NCBI RefSeq assembly: GCF_023516615.1
Contig: NZ_JAMGBF010000151.1
Span: forward strand, 1-39,105
Direction of reading: 5' to 3'
Source of the DNA: Streptomyces panaciradicis
GTDB lineage: Bacteria; Actinomycetota; Actinomycetes; Streptomycetales; Streptomycetaceae
Length of the DNA stretch: 39,105 nt
Each line of letters starts with the position of its first letter. Position 1 is the first letter of the stretch. A program made the translations under genes and the position numbers. The notes beneath the pieces were generated by a model. It was not told the origin of the DNA, did no database searches, and saw only the letters and a list, made by a program, of their open reading frames with translations. Shown here in pieces: positions 16,173-24,434 of this stretch.

Positions 16173-16598
16173 ATGACCGATGACGCCTATCTGTTCCTGC
16201 TGGGAGACGCGTCCGCGCAACTCGGGGTGAGCCCCGCAGCCGTCGGTGACCTCGCCTGCATGGACACTCCCGCGGTCCGCGCGTGGCTGGACGCACAGGG
16301 CAGTACGGCGACGTCGCCGCACCTGCGTCTGCTGCCGCCGGAGGAGACCGCGGCGATCCCCGAGGGCGCCGAACGGCTTCCGGTCCCGCTCAACGACGAG
16401 GAGTTGAGCCGGGTCCGCCAGGCGATGTCGCCCGAGCCGCACGCCCGGCTGGAGGAGGAACTGCTCGCGTACCGCGACTGCGCCGACGGCCGGGACGCGC
16501 TGATCGGACGCGCTCTGGCCGCCGGTGTGGCGCCGCACCGCATCGTCGAGCTGACCGGGGTGGATCCGGCGACGGTCACAGCGGCCGCGAACGGCTGA
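16173..16598 (+). CDS. Small conserved actinobacterial protein, DUF6003-like
   Basis: 141 residues from ATG 16173 behind AAGGAG (16161-16166, 6 nt spacing); an upstream extension to 16140 is not supported. The N-terminus MTDDAYLFLLGD and the segment CMDTPAVRAWLDAQG recall the Streptomyces DUF6003 family, which I name from memory with moderate certainty. The C-terminal half is helical with an acidic LEEELLAYRDCADGRDALI stretch and ends with HRIVELTGVDPATV, which resembles a helix-turn-helix half but is too short to call DNA-binding. It stands between two terminators, so it is probably monocistronic. Function unknown. Confidence 0.75.
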   Translation: MTDDAYLFLLGDASAQLGVSPAAVGDLACMDTPAVRAWLDAQGSTATSPHLRLLPPEETAAIPEGAERLPVPLNDEELSRVRQAMSPEPHARLEEELLAYRDCADGRDALIGRALAAGVAPHRIVELTGVDPATVTAAANG

Positions 16599-16609
16599 CC
16601 GAGACAGGC

Positions 16610-16650
16610 GCGGGGCAGGGGAACCGACGTGTTGCGTTCCCGCGCCCCGC
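16610..16650. terminator. Bidirectional terminator between convergent genes
   Basis: GCGGGGC-AGGGGAAC (16610-16624) is the inverted partner of GTTCCCGC-GCCCCGC (16636-16650), with one mismatch region in the stem and an 11-nt loop. It sits between the converging DUF6003-like and GH35 genes and can serve both; T-runs are lacking, as is usual in Streptomyces. Confidence 0.7.
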
Positions 16651-16666
16651 GTGTGTCACCCGTTCG

Positions 16667-19600
16667 CTAGCCGCACGTCAGCGTGGGCTTCGCCCAGTCG
16701 CCGTGGTCGTTGCCGTTTCCGTCGCCGGCGTCGCCGACCTTCAGTTCGATCACCTGGGCCCCGCTGACGTCGACGTCGATCGGTACCGCGGCCTGTCCGC
16801 CCCGGAGCGTCGGCGTGGTGACCAAGGTCTTGCCGTCGGCGATCACGGAGAACGTCACCGTCCCCGCACCGCCCGTCTCGTCGTCGACGCCGACGTCCGC
16901 CGTCAGCCGCGAGCAGTGCCCGGCGAGATAGAGCTCGACGTCGCTGACCGCGTTGGTGCCCAGGCCCTTGGTGTAGCCGGTCCCGGCGATGCGGATCGGA
17001 CGGCCGTCCCCGGCCGCCTGCTCGCCGACGCTGCTGTCGCGCTCCACCGGTCCCCATCCGTTGGTGGCGGTCAGGAACGGCAGGTCGCTCACCGCGTTCT
17101 GGCCGGCCGGCGGGGCGGGCGGGATGCCGCCGACGATGCGCTCGTCCTCGCCCACGGCCTGCCGCCCGTGCTGCCGGTAGCGCACGGTCGCGGTGAGCGC
17201 GGAGGCGGACGGCAGGGTCCCGTTCGGCGGCTGGACCTTCCAGGTGAAGGTGGCCGACCCGCCGGCGGGGACGCGTGCGGCCGAGGTGGGACTCGTGGCG
17301 CTGACGCTCCAGCCGTCGGGCGCGGAGAGCGCGGCCGTCGGCCGGGACGCGGACGGCCCGCCCTTGGGCACCCGCAGCGTGGCCCGGGCCGTGAACGCCT
17401 GCCCGGACTGAGCGGTGTCGGGCACGTCCAGCAGGACGTCGGCTCCCGGACGCTTCGGCATCGCGTACCTGCGAGGGTCGTAGCGGGGGCTGTCGTTCTG
17501 CGCGACCCGCAGCGAGGAGGCGTAACTGCCGTAGTCGGTGAGGGAGACCCTGCCCAGGCCGCCGGTGCTGCCGTCGAGGTTCCACACGGCGATTGCGACG
17601 CTGTTGCGGCCGTTCGGATCGAGGATTCCGTCGGGTACCGGGAAGGTGTGCTGCGGGCCGAGGTAGTTGACGTAGTTGCCGACCTGCCAGCCGTTGACGA
17701 AGATCGTCGCCCGGTACTTGCGTGACGGGTCGTCGGTGAACGTCAGCCCGAGCGAGGTGTCCTGGCCGCGCGGCAGGTCGAGGTTCACGTCGGTGCGGTA
17801 CCAGGAGACCCCGGGGCGGGTGTCGGCCGTGGGCAGGGCCACCCGGTTCCACTTGCCGTCGGGGTAGCCCGGCAGGGACCAGCCGGCCCGTTCGCCGTAC
17901 AGGCCGCCCGTCGAGAGCGCGCCGCGCACGGGGTCCTGGAGGTCCTCGCCGCCGCGGACGCCCTGCACCCGCCAGGTGACGGAGGTCAGCGGCGCCCCCA
18001 CGAGGGCGGCGCTGGTCAGGCCGCGCGGCGTCTTGTTGCCGTTGCTGGAGTTGTAGTCCTCCTCATGGCCCATGTTGACGGTGAGGACGGACAGGACGTT
18101 GTCGCCCTTCGCCTTCACCGAACCGGCCGGGAAGGAGAAGTCGGCACTGCCCGTCGTGGAGCTGCCCAGGAAGGTGCCGTTGAGCCACGCGGAGAACGCC
18201 TGCGCCCCGCCACCGGAGTCGGAGACCAGGTGGACGCCGGTCTCCTTTCCGGTGGCGCGGAAGCGGCCGCGGTACCAGGTGTTGCCGGTGTGGAAGCCGT
18301 AGTCGTCGGCGTACAGGACGGGGAGTGAGGTGGCGCCGGAGACGCTGTTGGTGGTGGTCCTGTCGGCCACCTGCCAGGTGGAGTCGTCGAAGCCGGGTGC
18401 CGCCTCGGGTGACTCCTCGGCGTGCTTCCAGTTCGTCAGGGCGGGCAGGTGTACCGCGGCGGCCACGGGGATCGTCCCGGTGAGGCTTTCCGTGTCCGTC
18501 ACCCGGGTCTTCACCGTCCTGCCGTTCCAGGTGACGTGGTCGGCCGCGGTGAACACCTCGATGTTCTTGTCGTCGGCGTTGTCGCCGGTGAGCGCCACGG
18601 TGTGGCCGCCGTCGAGGCTGGTGGCGGTCCGCAGCAGGTGGGTGCCGCGCACGAGCACCGGTCCGCTCGCCGTGTCCTGGCGCCAGAAGGTCTTGGCGGT
18701 GTCCTTGTCGCCGACGAGCAGGGTCAGCGGGGGCTTTCCGCCGCCGGTGACGCCGATGCGGATCAGGCCCTTGTGGGTGTAGTTCAGCCGCAGGTCACCA
18801 CTGGCCTCGTCCCAGGTGGTCGTGGCCGTGCCGCCGCTGGTGGTCACGGTGGGCCGGGAGGAGTAGCGCAGCACGGTCTCGCCGTCGCTGCCCGCGTCGC
18901 CGTAGAGCACGGCGACGTCCCGGTCGCCGATGGCCGCGCTGGTCATGATCTCGGAGGTCGAGTACTGCAACTGGGCGTCGCCCAGCCGGTAGTCGGCCGT
19001 GATCACGTGGGAGTCGCGGCCGTCGAGGGTGATCGCGGTGCCGGGCTGCTGGGGCACGACCGGGTAGGTGGGTTCCGCGGCGGCGGCCGTCGGCACGTCG
19101 ATGGCGTCGATGGAGACGTAGTCGTCCGTGGACCCCGAGCTGTGCCTGCCGGCGACGACGATCTTCAGGGTGTGCGCGCCGGAGGGCAGGCCGGTCTTCT
19201 GGAAGAGCACCGCCTGGTTCTCGCCGCCGGAGTCGTCGACCGTGGCGACCTTGGTGCCGTCGAGGTAGACGTCGGCGTAGCCGTGGTTGTTCGTCTTCGA
19301 GCCGATCCAGCGGATCGCGGTGCCGTCGAAGGGGACGGTGAGCGAGTCGCCGGCCTTGTTGGAGAAGGACTCGGTGTGCTTGTAGTCGCCGCCGGTGTAG
19401 CTGGTGTCGGCGACGTGCGACCACGAACCGGTGTACTGCAGCGCGGAGTCGGGGTCGTCCCAGGTGTAGGAGGTGTCGTTCGCGGGCTGGGCGTTGAGGT
19501 CCAGCGAGATATGGGTTCTGTCGACCGCCGTGGACGTGGAGTTGCCGTGCCTCAGGATGTGGAACTGCGTCCTGGTGTCGAGGTTCATCCGGGCGGTGTC

Positions 19601-20839
19601 GACGATCGCCGAGTTGTCCGGCGGCGTGGTCCTGATGGCCTCGGTCTTGGTCAGCGGGGCGACCGACTGGGTGAAGTAGCCGATCAGCTTGTCCTCGTCG
19701 TACTTGGGATCGAGCTGCCGGGTCTCGCGGATCGCGGCCCCGTAGTCGTACGACGTGTAGTTCTGCGGCATGCCCAGCCAGCCCCAGTTGGTGCCGCCGT
19801 AGGTCATGTAGAAGCTCTGGGCGGTCGCGCCGACGGCTATGTTCTGCTTGTAGAAGACGTCGGCGAACCGGTCGTTGATCAGCTGGGCGCACTTGTCGTA
19901 GCCCGGGCCGCCCCAGGGGTCGAAGGCGCCGCCCTGGAACTCCGGCGAGTACAGCGGCTTGCCGGCCGGGTGGTCGTAGCTGATGTCGGGGACGCCGTTC
20001 CACTTCGTGGGGTTGGAGCAGTCGAAGCCCTGCGGGTAGGAGTCGGGACCGTCGACGTCCAGGGCGCCGGTGCCGGAGTTGAAGGTGCCGTTGTTGTTGC
20101 CGGTCAGCGGGACGGTGATGCCGTCGGCGCGGGCCTTGTCCTCCAGGTGCTTCATGTAGGAGTGGCCGGCGGCGGAGCCGTTGTAGTACTCGTTCTCCAC
20201 CTGGTAGGCGATGACCGAGCCGGTGCCGTTGGTCAGTTGGTGGCGGGCGATGATCCGGTCGATCTGGCTCAGCCACTCGTCCGCGTACTTCAGGAAGCGC
20301 GGGTCGTCGCTGCGGTTGTTCTCGGCCTTCGTGGTCAGCCAGCCGGGCAGACCGCCGCTGTCGACCTCGGCGTTGATGTAGGGCGCGGGGCGGGCGATGA
20401 CGTAGAGCCCGGCCTCCTGGGCCATGTCGAGCAGCTTGTCGACGTCACGGACGCCACTGAAGTCGTACACGCCCGGCCTGGGCGAGTGGTACCCCCAGTC
20501 GAAGTACAGCGACGTGGAGTTGAAGCCGGCGGCCTTCATCTTCTGGAAGATGTCGCGCCACAGGTCCGGGCTGGGGAGCCGGAAGTAGTGGAACTCCCCG
20601 GACCACAGGTAGGTGCGCTTGCCGTCGACGAGGAACGAGTAGTCGTCGAGGCTCACCGTGTGCGCCTGGGGAGCGGCGGCGGACACGGCGCCGGGTGGCC
20701 GCCCGCCGCCGTCCTGCGCCGTGGCGGGCGCGGTCGTGCCCGCGGCCAGGGCGAGGGTGGCGGCGGCGGAGAGGACCGCCTTCCACCATCGGCCGTGGCC
20801 GGGTCTCGCAGCTGTCGAACCGATCCGATCACTCAGCAC
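16667..20839 (-). CDS. Secreted GH35 beta-galactosidase, multidomain
   Basis: About 1,390 residues. GTG 20839 is preferred because GGAGG lies 5 nt upstream; ATG 20851 is the alternative and has only a weak site. A signal peptide (Arg/Trp/Lys start, then a long Ala/Leu core ending ATAQD) directs secretion. The GH35 barrel spans about 55-380, with the acid/base Glu217 in QVENEYY and the nucleophile Glu300 in SPEFQGG. Beta-sandwich modules follow, including galactose-binding-like folds with VYLDGTKVATVD and the C-terminal DVNLDLPRGQDTSLGLTF region. A NEW3-like Ig domain precedes a final NPCBM-type domain (residues about 1245-1390, with GTGYTKGLGTNAVSDVELYL). The enzyme should release terminal beta-galactose from plant galactans or arabinogalactans outside the cell. 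It is about twice the size of a minimal GH35. Confidence 0.93.
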   Translation of the reverse strand: MLSDRIGSTAARPGHGRWWKAVLSAAATLALAAGTTAPATAQDGGGRPPGAVSAAAPQAHTVSLDDYSFLVDGKRTYLWSGEFHYFRLPSPDLWRDIFQKMKAAGFNSTSLYFDWGYHSPRPGVYDFSGVRDVDKLLDMAQEAGLYVIARPAPYINAEVDSGGLPGWLTTKAENNRSDDPRFLKYADEWLSQIDRIIARHQLTNGTGSVIAYQVENEYYNGSAAGHSYMKHLEDKARADGITVPLTGNNNGTFNSGTGALDVDGPDSYPQGFDCSNPTKWNGVPDISYDHPAGKPLYSPEFQGGAFDPWGGPGYDKCAQLINDRFADVFYKQNIAVGATAQSFYMTYGGTNWGWLGMPQNYTSYDYGAAIRETRQLDPKYDEDKLIGYFTQSVAPLTKTEAIRTTPPDNSAIVDTARMNLDTRTQFHILRHGNSTSTAVDRTHISLDLNAQPANDTSYTWDDPDSALQYTGSWSHVADTSYTGGDYKHTESFSNKAGDSLTVPFDGTAIRWIGSKTNNHGYADVYLDGTKVATVDDSGGENQAVLFQKTGLPSGAHTLKIVVAGRHSSGSTDDYVSIDAIDVPTAAAAEPTYPVVPQQPGTAITLDGRDSHVITADYRLGDAQLQYSTSEIMTSAAIGDRDVAVLYGDAGSDGETVLRYSSRPTVTTSGGTATTTWDEASGDLRLNYTHKGLIRIGVTGGGKPPLTLLVGDKDTAKTFWRQDTASGPVLVRGTHLLRTATSLDGGHTVALTGDNADDKNIEVFTAADHVTWNGRTVKTRVTDTESLTGTIPVAAAVHLPALTNWKHAEESPEAAPGFDDSTWQVADRTTTNSVSGATSLPVLYADDYGFHTGNTWYRGRFRATGKETGVHLVSDSGGGAQAFSAWLNGTFLGSSTTGSADFSFPAGSVKAKGDNVLSVLTVNMGHEEDYNSSNGNKTPRGLTSAALVGAPLTSVTWRVQGVRGGEDLQDPVRGALSTGGLYGERAGWSLPGYPDGKWNRVALPTADTRPGVSWYRTDVNLDLPRGQDTSLGLTFTDDPSRKYRATIFVNGWQVGNYVNYLGPQHTFPVPDGILDPNGRNSVAIAVWNLDGSTGGLGRVSLTDYGSYASSLRVAQNDSPRYDPRRYAMPKRPGADVLLDVPDTAQSGQAFTARATLRVPKGGPSASRPTAALSAPDGWSVSATSPTSAARVPAGGSATFTWKVQPPNGTLPSASALTATVRYRQHGRQAVGEDERIVGGIPPAPPAGQNAVSDLPFLTATNGWGPVERDSSVGEQAAGDGRPIRIAGTGYTKGLGTNAVSDVELYLAGHCSRLTADVGVDDETGGAGTVTFSVIADGKTLVTTPTLRGGQAAVPIDVDVSGAQVIELKVGDAGDGNGNDHGDWAKPTLTCG

Positions 20840-20854
20840 TGCGGCCTCCATACC

Positions 20855-20886
20855 GCCTGAGCAATCAACATCCAACAGACTCAGGC
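20855..20886. promoter_or_regulatory. Inverted repeat in the leader of the GH35 gene
   Basis: GCCTGAG (20855-20861) and CTCAGGC (20880-20886) form 7-bp perfect arms 18 nt apart, immediately upstream of the beta-galactosidase start. Its place fits an operator for a sugar-responsive regulator or a leader hairpin. Short arms make chance occurrence possible. Confidence 0.3.
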
Positions 20887-20977
20887 AAAGTCGAACAGTA
20901 AGGGGGCGCACGGCGCAACACAATGGGGCGGGAGGACACGGCCGGGACGGCGGAGGCGCGCACCAACCTCCCGTCGC

Positions 20978-22219
20978 CTACCGGCTGTTCGGTGACGGGT
21001 GCGACGGGGAGCACGCATCGCGCGAGGCCGCCGCCGGCAGGTCGGGCGCGGCGTCGGCCGCACGCGCACGGGTCAGCCCGGTGACCACGCTGTGGGCCAG
21101 CAGGGGATCGGCGGGCAGCACATGCGAGGCGAACCAGCGTGCGGCCGACGGGTCGGGGGAGGGGTCGACGAACTCGCCGCCCGCGTAGTCGTCGAGCGGA
21201 GGATCGAAGACGTATCCGGTCACGACGCCGTGCCGCACCAGACGGTCGACGAGGACGTCGCGGTCGTGGACGAGAAGCGGCACCCGGAACAGGGGCAGAG
21301 CGCCCTCGTGCGCCGTCCGGTCGCGCAGCGCGGGCGCGGCCCAGGGGGTCTCGGACAGTACACGGACACCGGCCCGGCGCCGGGCGAGATTGTCGTCGAG
21401 CCGGGCCATCCGCAGCGCCAACGGCGCCTGGACGAGCAGTCCGTGACGGTTCCGGAAGCCGTGCAGGTCGACGCGCATCCACGGCTCGTACGCGGTCAGG
21501 CTCGGCGCCTTCGGGGCGCGGGCGGCCAGCAGCGGCGCGTGCAGATCCATGCGGTAGCCGTCGCGTTCCAGCAGCCCCAGGCGCTGCATCGTCCGCCACA
21601 CGGGGCTCACCAGGTGGGAGCCGCGCACGGCGGAGCGGGCCAGTGGCCGCAGCGTCGTGGCCAGGTCGTCGCCGAGCCGGCCCGGCACCAGAAGGTCGTC
21701 GCGCAACGCCTCCAACTCCCGACACGTGCGGGGACTTTCGACGGCGAGGAAGCCGCCGGCCTTTCCTCCCACGTGCTTGGACAGGCTGAAGGCGGCCGCC
21801 GTCCCGAAGGTGCCGATCGGACGGCCCGCCACGTGCGTACCCAGCGCGTGCGCCGCGTCCTCGAACAGCGGGATGCCCAAGTCCTCGCAGCGGCGGGCCA
21901 GTTCCTCCATCCGGTCCGGCATCCCGTAGAGATTCGTGGTCAACACGGCGTCCACGCCGCGCCACACGGACTCGGGTACGGCCCCCGGGTCGATGTTGCC
22001 GTCGCGGACCGACACCGGGGCCAGGACCGGACGCAGCCCGGCCGCGAGGACCACGAAGAGCATCACGTCGTCGGTCACCGGGGACATGAGCACCCGTGCG
22101 CCCGGCCGGCACCAGCGCCTCAGGGCCAGGTAGACAGCCAGCCGTGCCGAGGGCGTGTAGACGCATGCGCGTCCCAGCCGCCGGGCCATCATCGCGGCGA
22201 GTCGGGATCCGTACGCCAT
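20978..22219 (-). CDS. DegT/DnrJ/EryC1-like PLP-dependent aminotransferase
   Basis: 413 residues from ATG 22219, with GGAAGG 5 nt upstream. The order of motifs is that of type I-fold sugar aminotransferases: SARLAVYLAL near residue 25, VLMSPVTDDV, VLTTNLYGMPD, the cofactor-binding FEDAAHALGT, and SLSKHVGGKAGGF. The Lys in SKH, or that in GGK, would form the Schiff base. Such enzymes install amino groups on nucleotide-linked sugars for cell-surface glycans, lipid carriers or secondary metabolites. No nucleotidyltransferase or dehydratase is nearby. The only likely operon partner is the CelD/FemAB-like acyltransferase just upstream, about 124 bp apart. The C-terminal 25 residues are Ala/Pro/Ser-rich and probably disordered. 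Its leader carries an unusual triple repeat. Confidence 0.82.
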   Translation of the reverse strand: MAYGSRLAAMMARRLGRACVYTPSARLAVYLALRRWCRPGARVLMSPVTDDVMLFVVLAAGLRPVLAPVSVRDGNIDPGAVPESVWRGVDAVLTTNLYGMPDRMEELARRCEDLGIPLFEDAAHALGTHVAGRPIGTFGTAAAFSLSKHVGGKAGGFLAVESPRTCRELEALRDDLLVPGRLGDDLATTLRPLARSAVRGSHLVSPVWRTMQRLGLLERDGYRMDLHAPLLAARAPKAPSLTAYEPWMRVDLHGFRNRHGLLVQAPLALRMARLDDNLARRRAGVRVLSETPWAAPALRDRTAHEGALPLFRVPLLVHDRDVLVDRLVRHGVVTGYVFDPPLDDYAGGEFVDPSPDPSAARWFASHVLPADPLLAHSVVTGLTRARAADAAPDLPAAASRDACSPSHPSPNSR

Positions 22220-22223
22220 GGCT

Positions 22224-22327
22224 GCCTTCCTGAGGTGATCGGTGATCGGGACGGCCTAGGTGCCTTCTTGAGGTGACTGGTGATCGGGACGGCCTGGGCG
22301 CCTTCTGGAGGTGACCGGTGATCGAGT
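22224..22327. repeat. Three tandem copies of a 38-bp unit over the aminotransferase leader
   Basis: Units begin with GCCTTC at 22224, 22262 and 22300, exactly 38 bp apart. Each continues with a (T/C)TGAGGTGA-like stretch and GGTGATCG; the third copy loses similarity after about 22327. On the minus strand each copy reads CACCTC then a purine-rich GAAGGC, and in the copy nearest the gene this is the ribosome binding site (GGAAGG, 22225-22230) of the aminotransferase. The array therefore looks like a duplication of the gene's own translation-initiation region. Confidence 0.8.
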
Positions 22328-22343
22328 CCGACGGGGGAACGGC

Positions 22344-23462
22344 TCAGCGCGTGTCGGTTCCCGGCGCCCAGCCCGTGCCGAGCGGGCCCGAGGTGCGCAG
22401 CCGGCCGGCCGTCCTCAGGAGCCGGTCCGCGGGCCGGCGCAGCGCGGGGTGGGCCAGGACGGTGTTGCGCAGGCCGCGCACCGGCCTGCGCCACAGCCGG
22501 TGGGCCGCCGCCACCGGGCTCGGGCGGTACGCGAGACCTTCACCGACGCGCAGTTCACGGGTCTTGAGCCAGTTCTTGTACTCCATGTCGCCGCGCCCCA
22601 GATCCACCAGCCGCACCCCGTGCCGGCCCGCCGCCTCGATCATCCGCAGATGCATGATCAACCCGGGGGAGTAGCGGCTGAACGCGGGATCGTAGGCGGT
22701 GAACCAGCCCGCGAGAACCGTGTGCGACCTCGGCCCGAAGTGGGCGGCCACCGGACGGTCGTCCGCGTACAGCACGGACAGCATGCCGGTGAGGTGCTGC
22801 GTGCGGACGGTGAAGAGGTCGTCCACCAGGTCGACGATCCACGGCCGGGCGAAACGGTCCATCCTCCCGGTCCGGCGGTACTGGGCGGACTTCCACTGCA
22901 TGAGCGTGCGCAGCACCCGCCGGTCGCGCTCGTCGAACACGAAGCGCACCTCGCCCTCCTCGCTCCCCAGACGGCGCTCCTTGGCCAGCGTCGTCTTGGT
23001 GTGCCGCGGGGACGTGCGGCGCAGCCTCTCCACAAAGCCGTTCCCCTCCTCCGGAAGGTCGATCACCGGGGAGGCGAACGTGCCCGTGAGATACCGTTCG
23101 AACGGCTTCTGCTCCTCGACGAGATGGTCGAACTCGAACACCGAGAGACCGCAGGCCCGCAACAGCTCCGGCGGGTCCCAGGTGACGCCGGGCCGGTGCA
23201 CGAGGGCCTGGCAGTCGGACAGGCCGAGACCGATGGCCCGCCCCACGCCGAAGGCGCTGCGCTGGTGGGGGAAGAACCCGACCGGCTCCCGCTCCTCCCG
23301 CAGGACCGCCACCACGCCCCCACGCCGGTGGCGGGCCATCGCCGCCGCGAACTCCGGTGCCAGGAACGGGTTGGCGTACTGCGGGGACTCGTCCATCGCA
23401 CGGTGCCAGGCCCGCACGAGCGCGGGGCTCAGCTCATCGGCCGCGTGCGTCGTGACGTCCAT
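22344..23462 (-). CDS. GNAT-fold acyltransferase of the CelD/BcsL/FemAB-like type
   Basis: A 372-residue protein from ATG 23462 with a modest AGG-type site. It has the two-lobed GNAT arrangement of CelD-like proteins: PYANPFLAPEF-type start (here QYANPFLAPEF near 27-38), a FFPHQRS segment, RRTSPRHTKTTLAKERRL in the middle, and the second lobe with VAAHFGPRSHTVLAGWFTAYDP and SPGLIMHLRMIEAAGRHGVRLVDLGRGD near 240-300. The DLGRGDMEYKNWL end motif is typical for this group. These enzymes acylate amino-sugars or amino acids in surface polymers. The downstream sugar aminotransferase would create an amine such an enzyme could acylate, so a two-step N-acyl-aminosugar modification is a reasonable inference. 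Confidence 0.82.
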   Translation of the reverse strand: MDVTTHAADELSPALVRAWHRAMDESPQYANPFLAPEFAAAMARHRRGGVVAVLREEREPVGFFPHQRSAFGVGRAIGLGLSDCQALVHRPGVTWDPPELLRACGLSVFEFDHLVEEQKPFERYLTGTFASPVIDLPEEGNGFVERLRRTSPRHTKTTLAKERRLGSEEGEVRFVFDERDRRVLRTLMQWKSAQYRRTGRMDRFARPWIVDLVDDLFTVRTQHLTGMLSVLYADDRPVAAHFGPRSHTVLAGWFTAYDPAFSRYSPGLIMHLRMIEAAGRHGVRLVDLGRGDMEYKNWLKTRELRVGEGLAYRPSPVAAAHRLWRRPVRGLRNTVLAHPALRRPADRLLRTAGRLRTSGPLGTGWAPGTDTR

Positions 23463-23723
23463 TTCTCGACCTGCCGTCCTGCCTGATGGCGGAAGGGACG
23501 TGCAACCGGGTGTGCCACCTACCAGAATGGCGGCCGCTCACTGCCGCGCGCTTGGGCTGGACGGACCCCGAAGAAGGCCGCACAGCCCCTCCACCGGGCC
23601 TCGCCGGGCACTGGCCGGGCCCGTGTCGCGGCTCACGACCGTGGCCTGATTGATCATCGTGTGACTCCCGTCCGGAACCGAGACTGCGGTGAGCCACTGG
23701 AGAGGCGGAGGACGGGACGCTCG

Positions 23724-24023
23724 GTGAAACGCGTCCACTTCACGGCGGAGGACCTGGCGCGGACCCGCGTCGCCACGACGATCGGCGTGGCGGCGGAGAC
23801 GTTCGACACCGTGAAACTGCTCAAGGACCGCGACGCCGCCACCGTGGCCTTCCGCCGCCGGCAGGTGTCGGTGCGCGGGCGGCTGCCGGCGACCGCCAGC
23901 CATCACGCGGCGGTTCTGCGCAACGCCCGCCTGATCACCACCCGGCGCGAGGGCAGGGCGGTCCTGCACACCATCACGTCACTGGGCCTGGCCCTGCTGG
24001 AGCGCGGCCGGCCGCTCCCCTGA
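23724..24023 (+). pseudogene. ArsR-type winged-helix regulator with large internal deletion
   Basis: About 99 residues from GTG 23724 (in-frame GTG 23661 also exists). The first 45 residues (RVHFTAEDLARTRVATTIGV, then VKLLKDRDAATVAFRR) match the N-terminus of a common Streptomyces ArsR-like regulator family of about 300 or more residues. The last 45 (PATASHHAAVLRNARLITT, then REGRAVLHTIT) match its C-terminal winged helix including the wing. The roughly 200 residues normally in between are missing, with an in-frame join near VRGRL. It may be a decayed gene or a minimal repressor that kept the recognition helix. It is named from memory of the family, so the exact extent of the loss is uncertain. 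Confidence 0.55.
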
Positions 24024-24040
24024 GCGACCGGCACCGACGC

Positions 24041-24403
24041 CTACGCGGTGGCGGCCTCGTCCAGCAGACGAAGCAGCACATCGGCCTCCGCGCGCAGCCG
24101 CGTGGCCCGGTCGGCGTGCCCGGGAGCGGTCAACTGCGCCGCCGCCTCCAGCCGTTCGGCGGCCTCGGCGCGTACGACGTCCACCACCCGGTGCTCGCTC
24201 AGCTCGCGCCGCGCCGCTTCGGTGACACCGACGCCGACCGGAGACTGCTCGAGGGCCGAGCCGCGCGGCTCGACCTCGTCCACGGGCACCGCCTCGGCGT
24301 TGTCCAGCGCGGCAAGGGTCGAGCGCAGGGCGCTCACCGCCGCCTTGTCGCGGGCGCGCATCGCCTCGGGCAGGGCCTGTCGCATACGAAGTCGGAGGGA
24401 CAT
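24041..24403 (-). CDS. GatB/YqeY-like domain protein
   Basis: 120 residues beginning MSLRLRMRQALPEAMRARDK and SALRSTLAALDNAEAV, the characteristic opening of YqeY-like proteins, which resemble the tRNA-binding tail of the GatB amidotransferase subunit. The usual family ends with an all-helical bundle; here the remaining region is helical and Ala/Glu/Arg-rich (EAARRELSEHRVVDVVRAEAAERLEAAAQL). It is shorter than the usual 150 residues of YqeY. It lies 31 bp downstream of the DUF574 methyltransferase, in the same direction, so may be co-transcribed with it. No function is established for stand-alone members. Confidence 0.75.
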   Translation of the reverse strand: MSLRLRMRQALPEAMRARDKAAVSALRSTLAALDNAEAVPVDEVEPRGSALEQSPVGVGVTEAARRELSEHRVVDVVRAEAAERLEAAAQLTAPGHADRATRLRAEADVLLRLLDEAATA

Positions 24404-24434
24404 GCCCGTGATCCTAGAGGCCGCGTGCCGCGTG

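Noticed and set aside
18422..20860. 812-codon plus-strand open frame opposite the GH35 gene
   Set aside because: Translation is a Gly/Val/Arg-rich antisense artefact with no domain signature.
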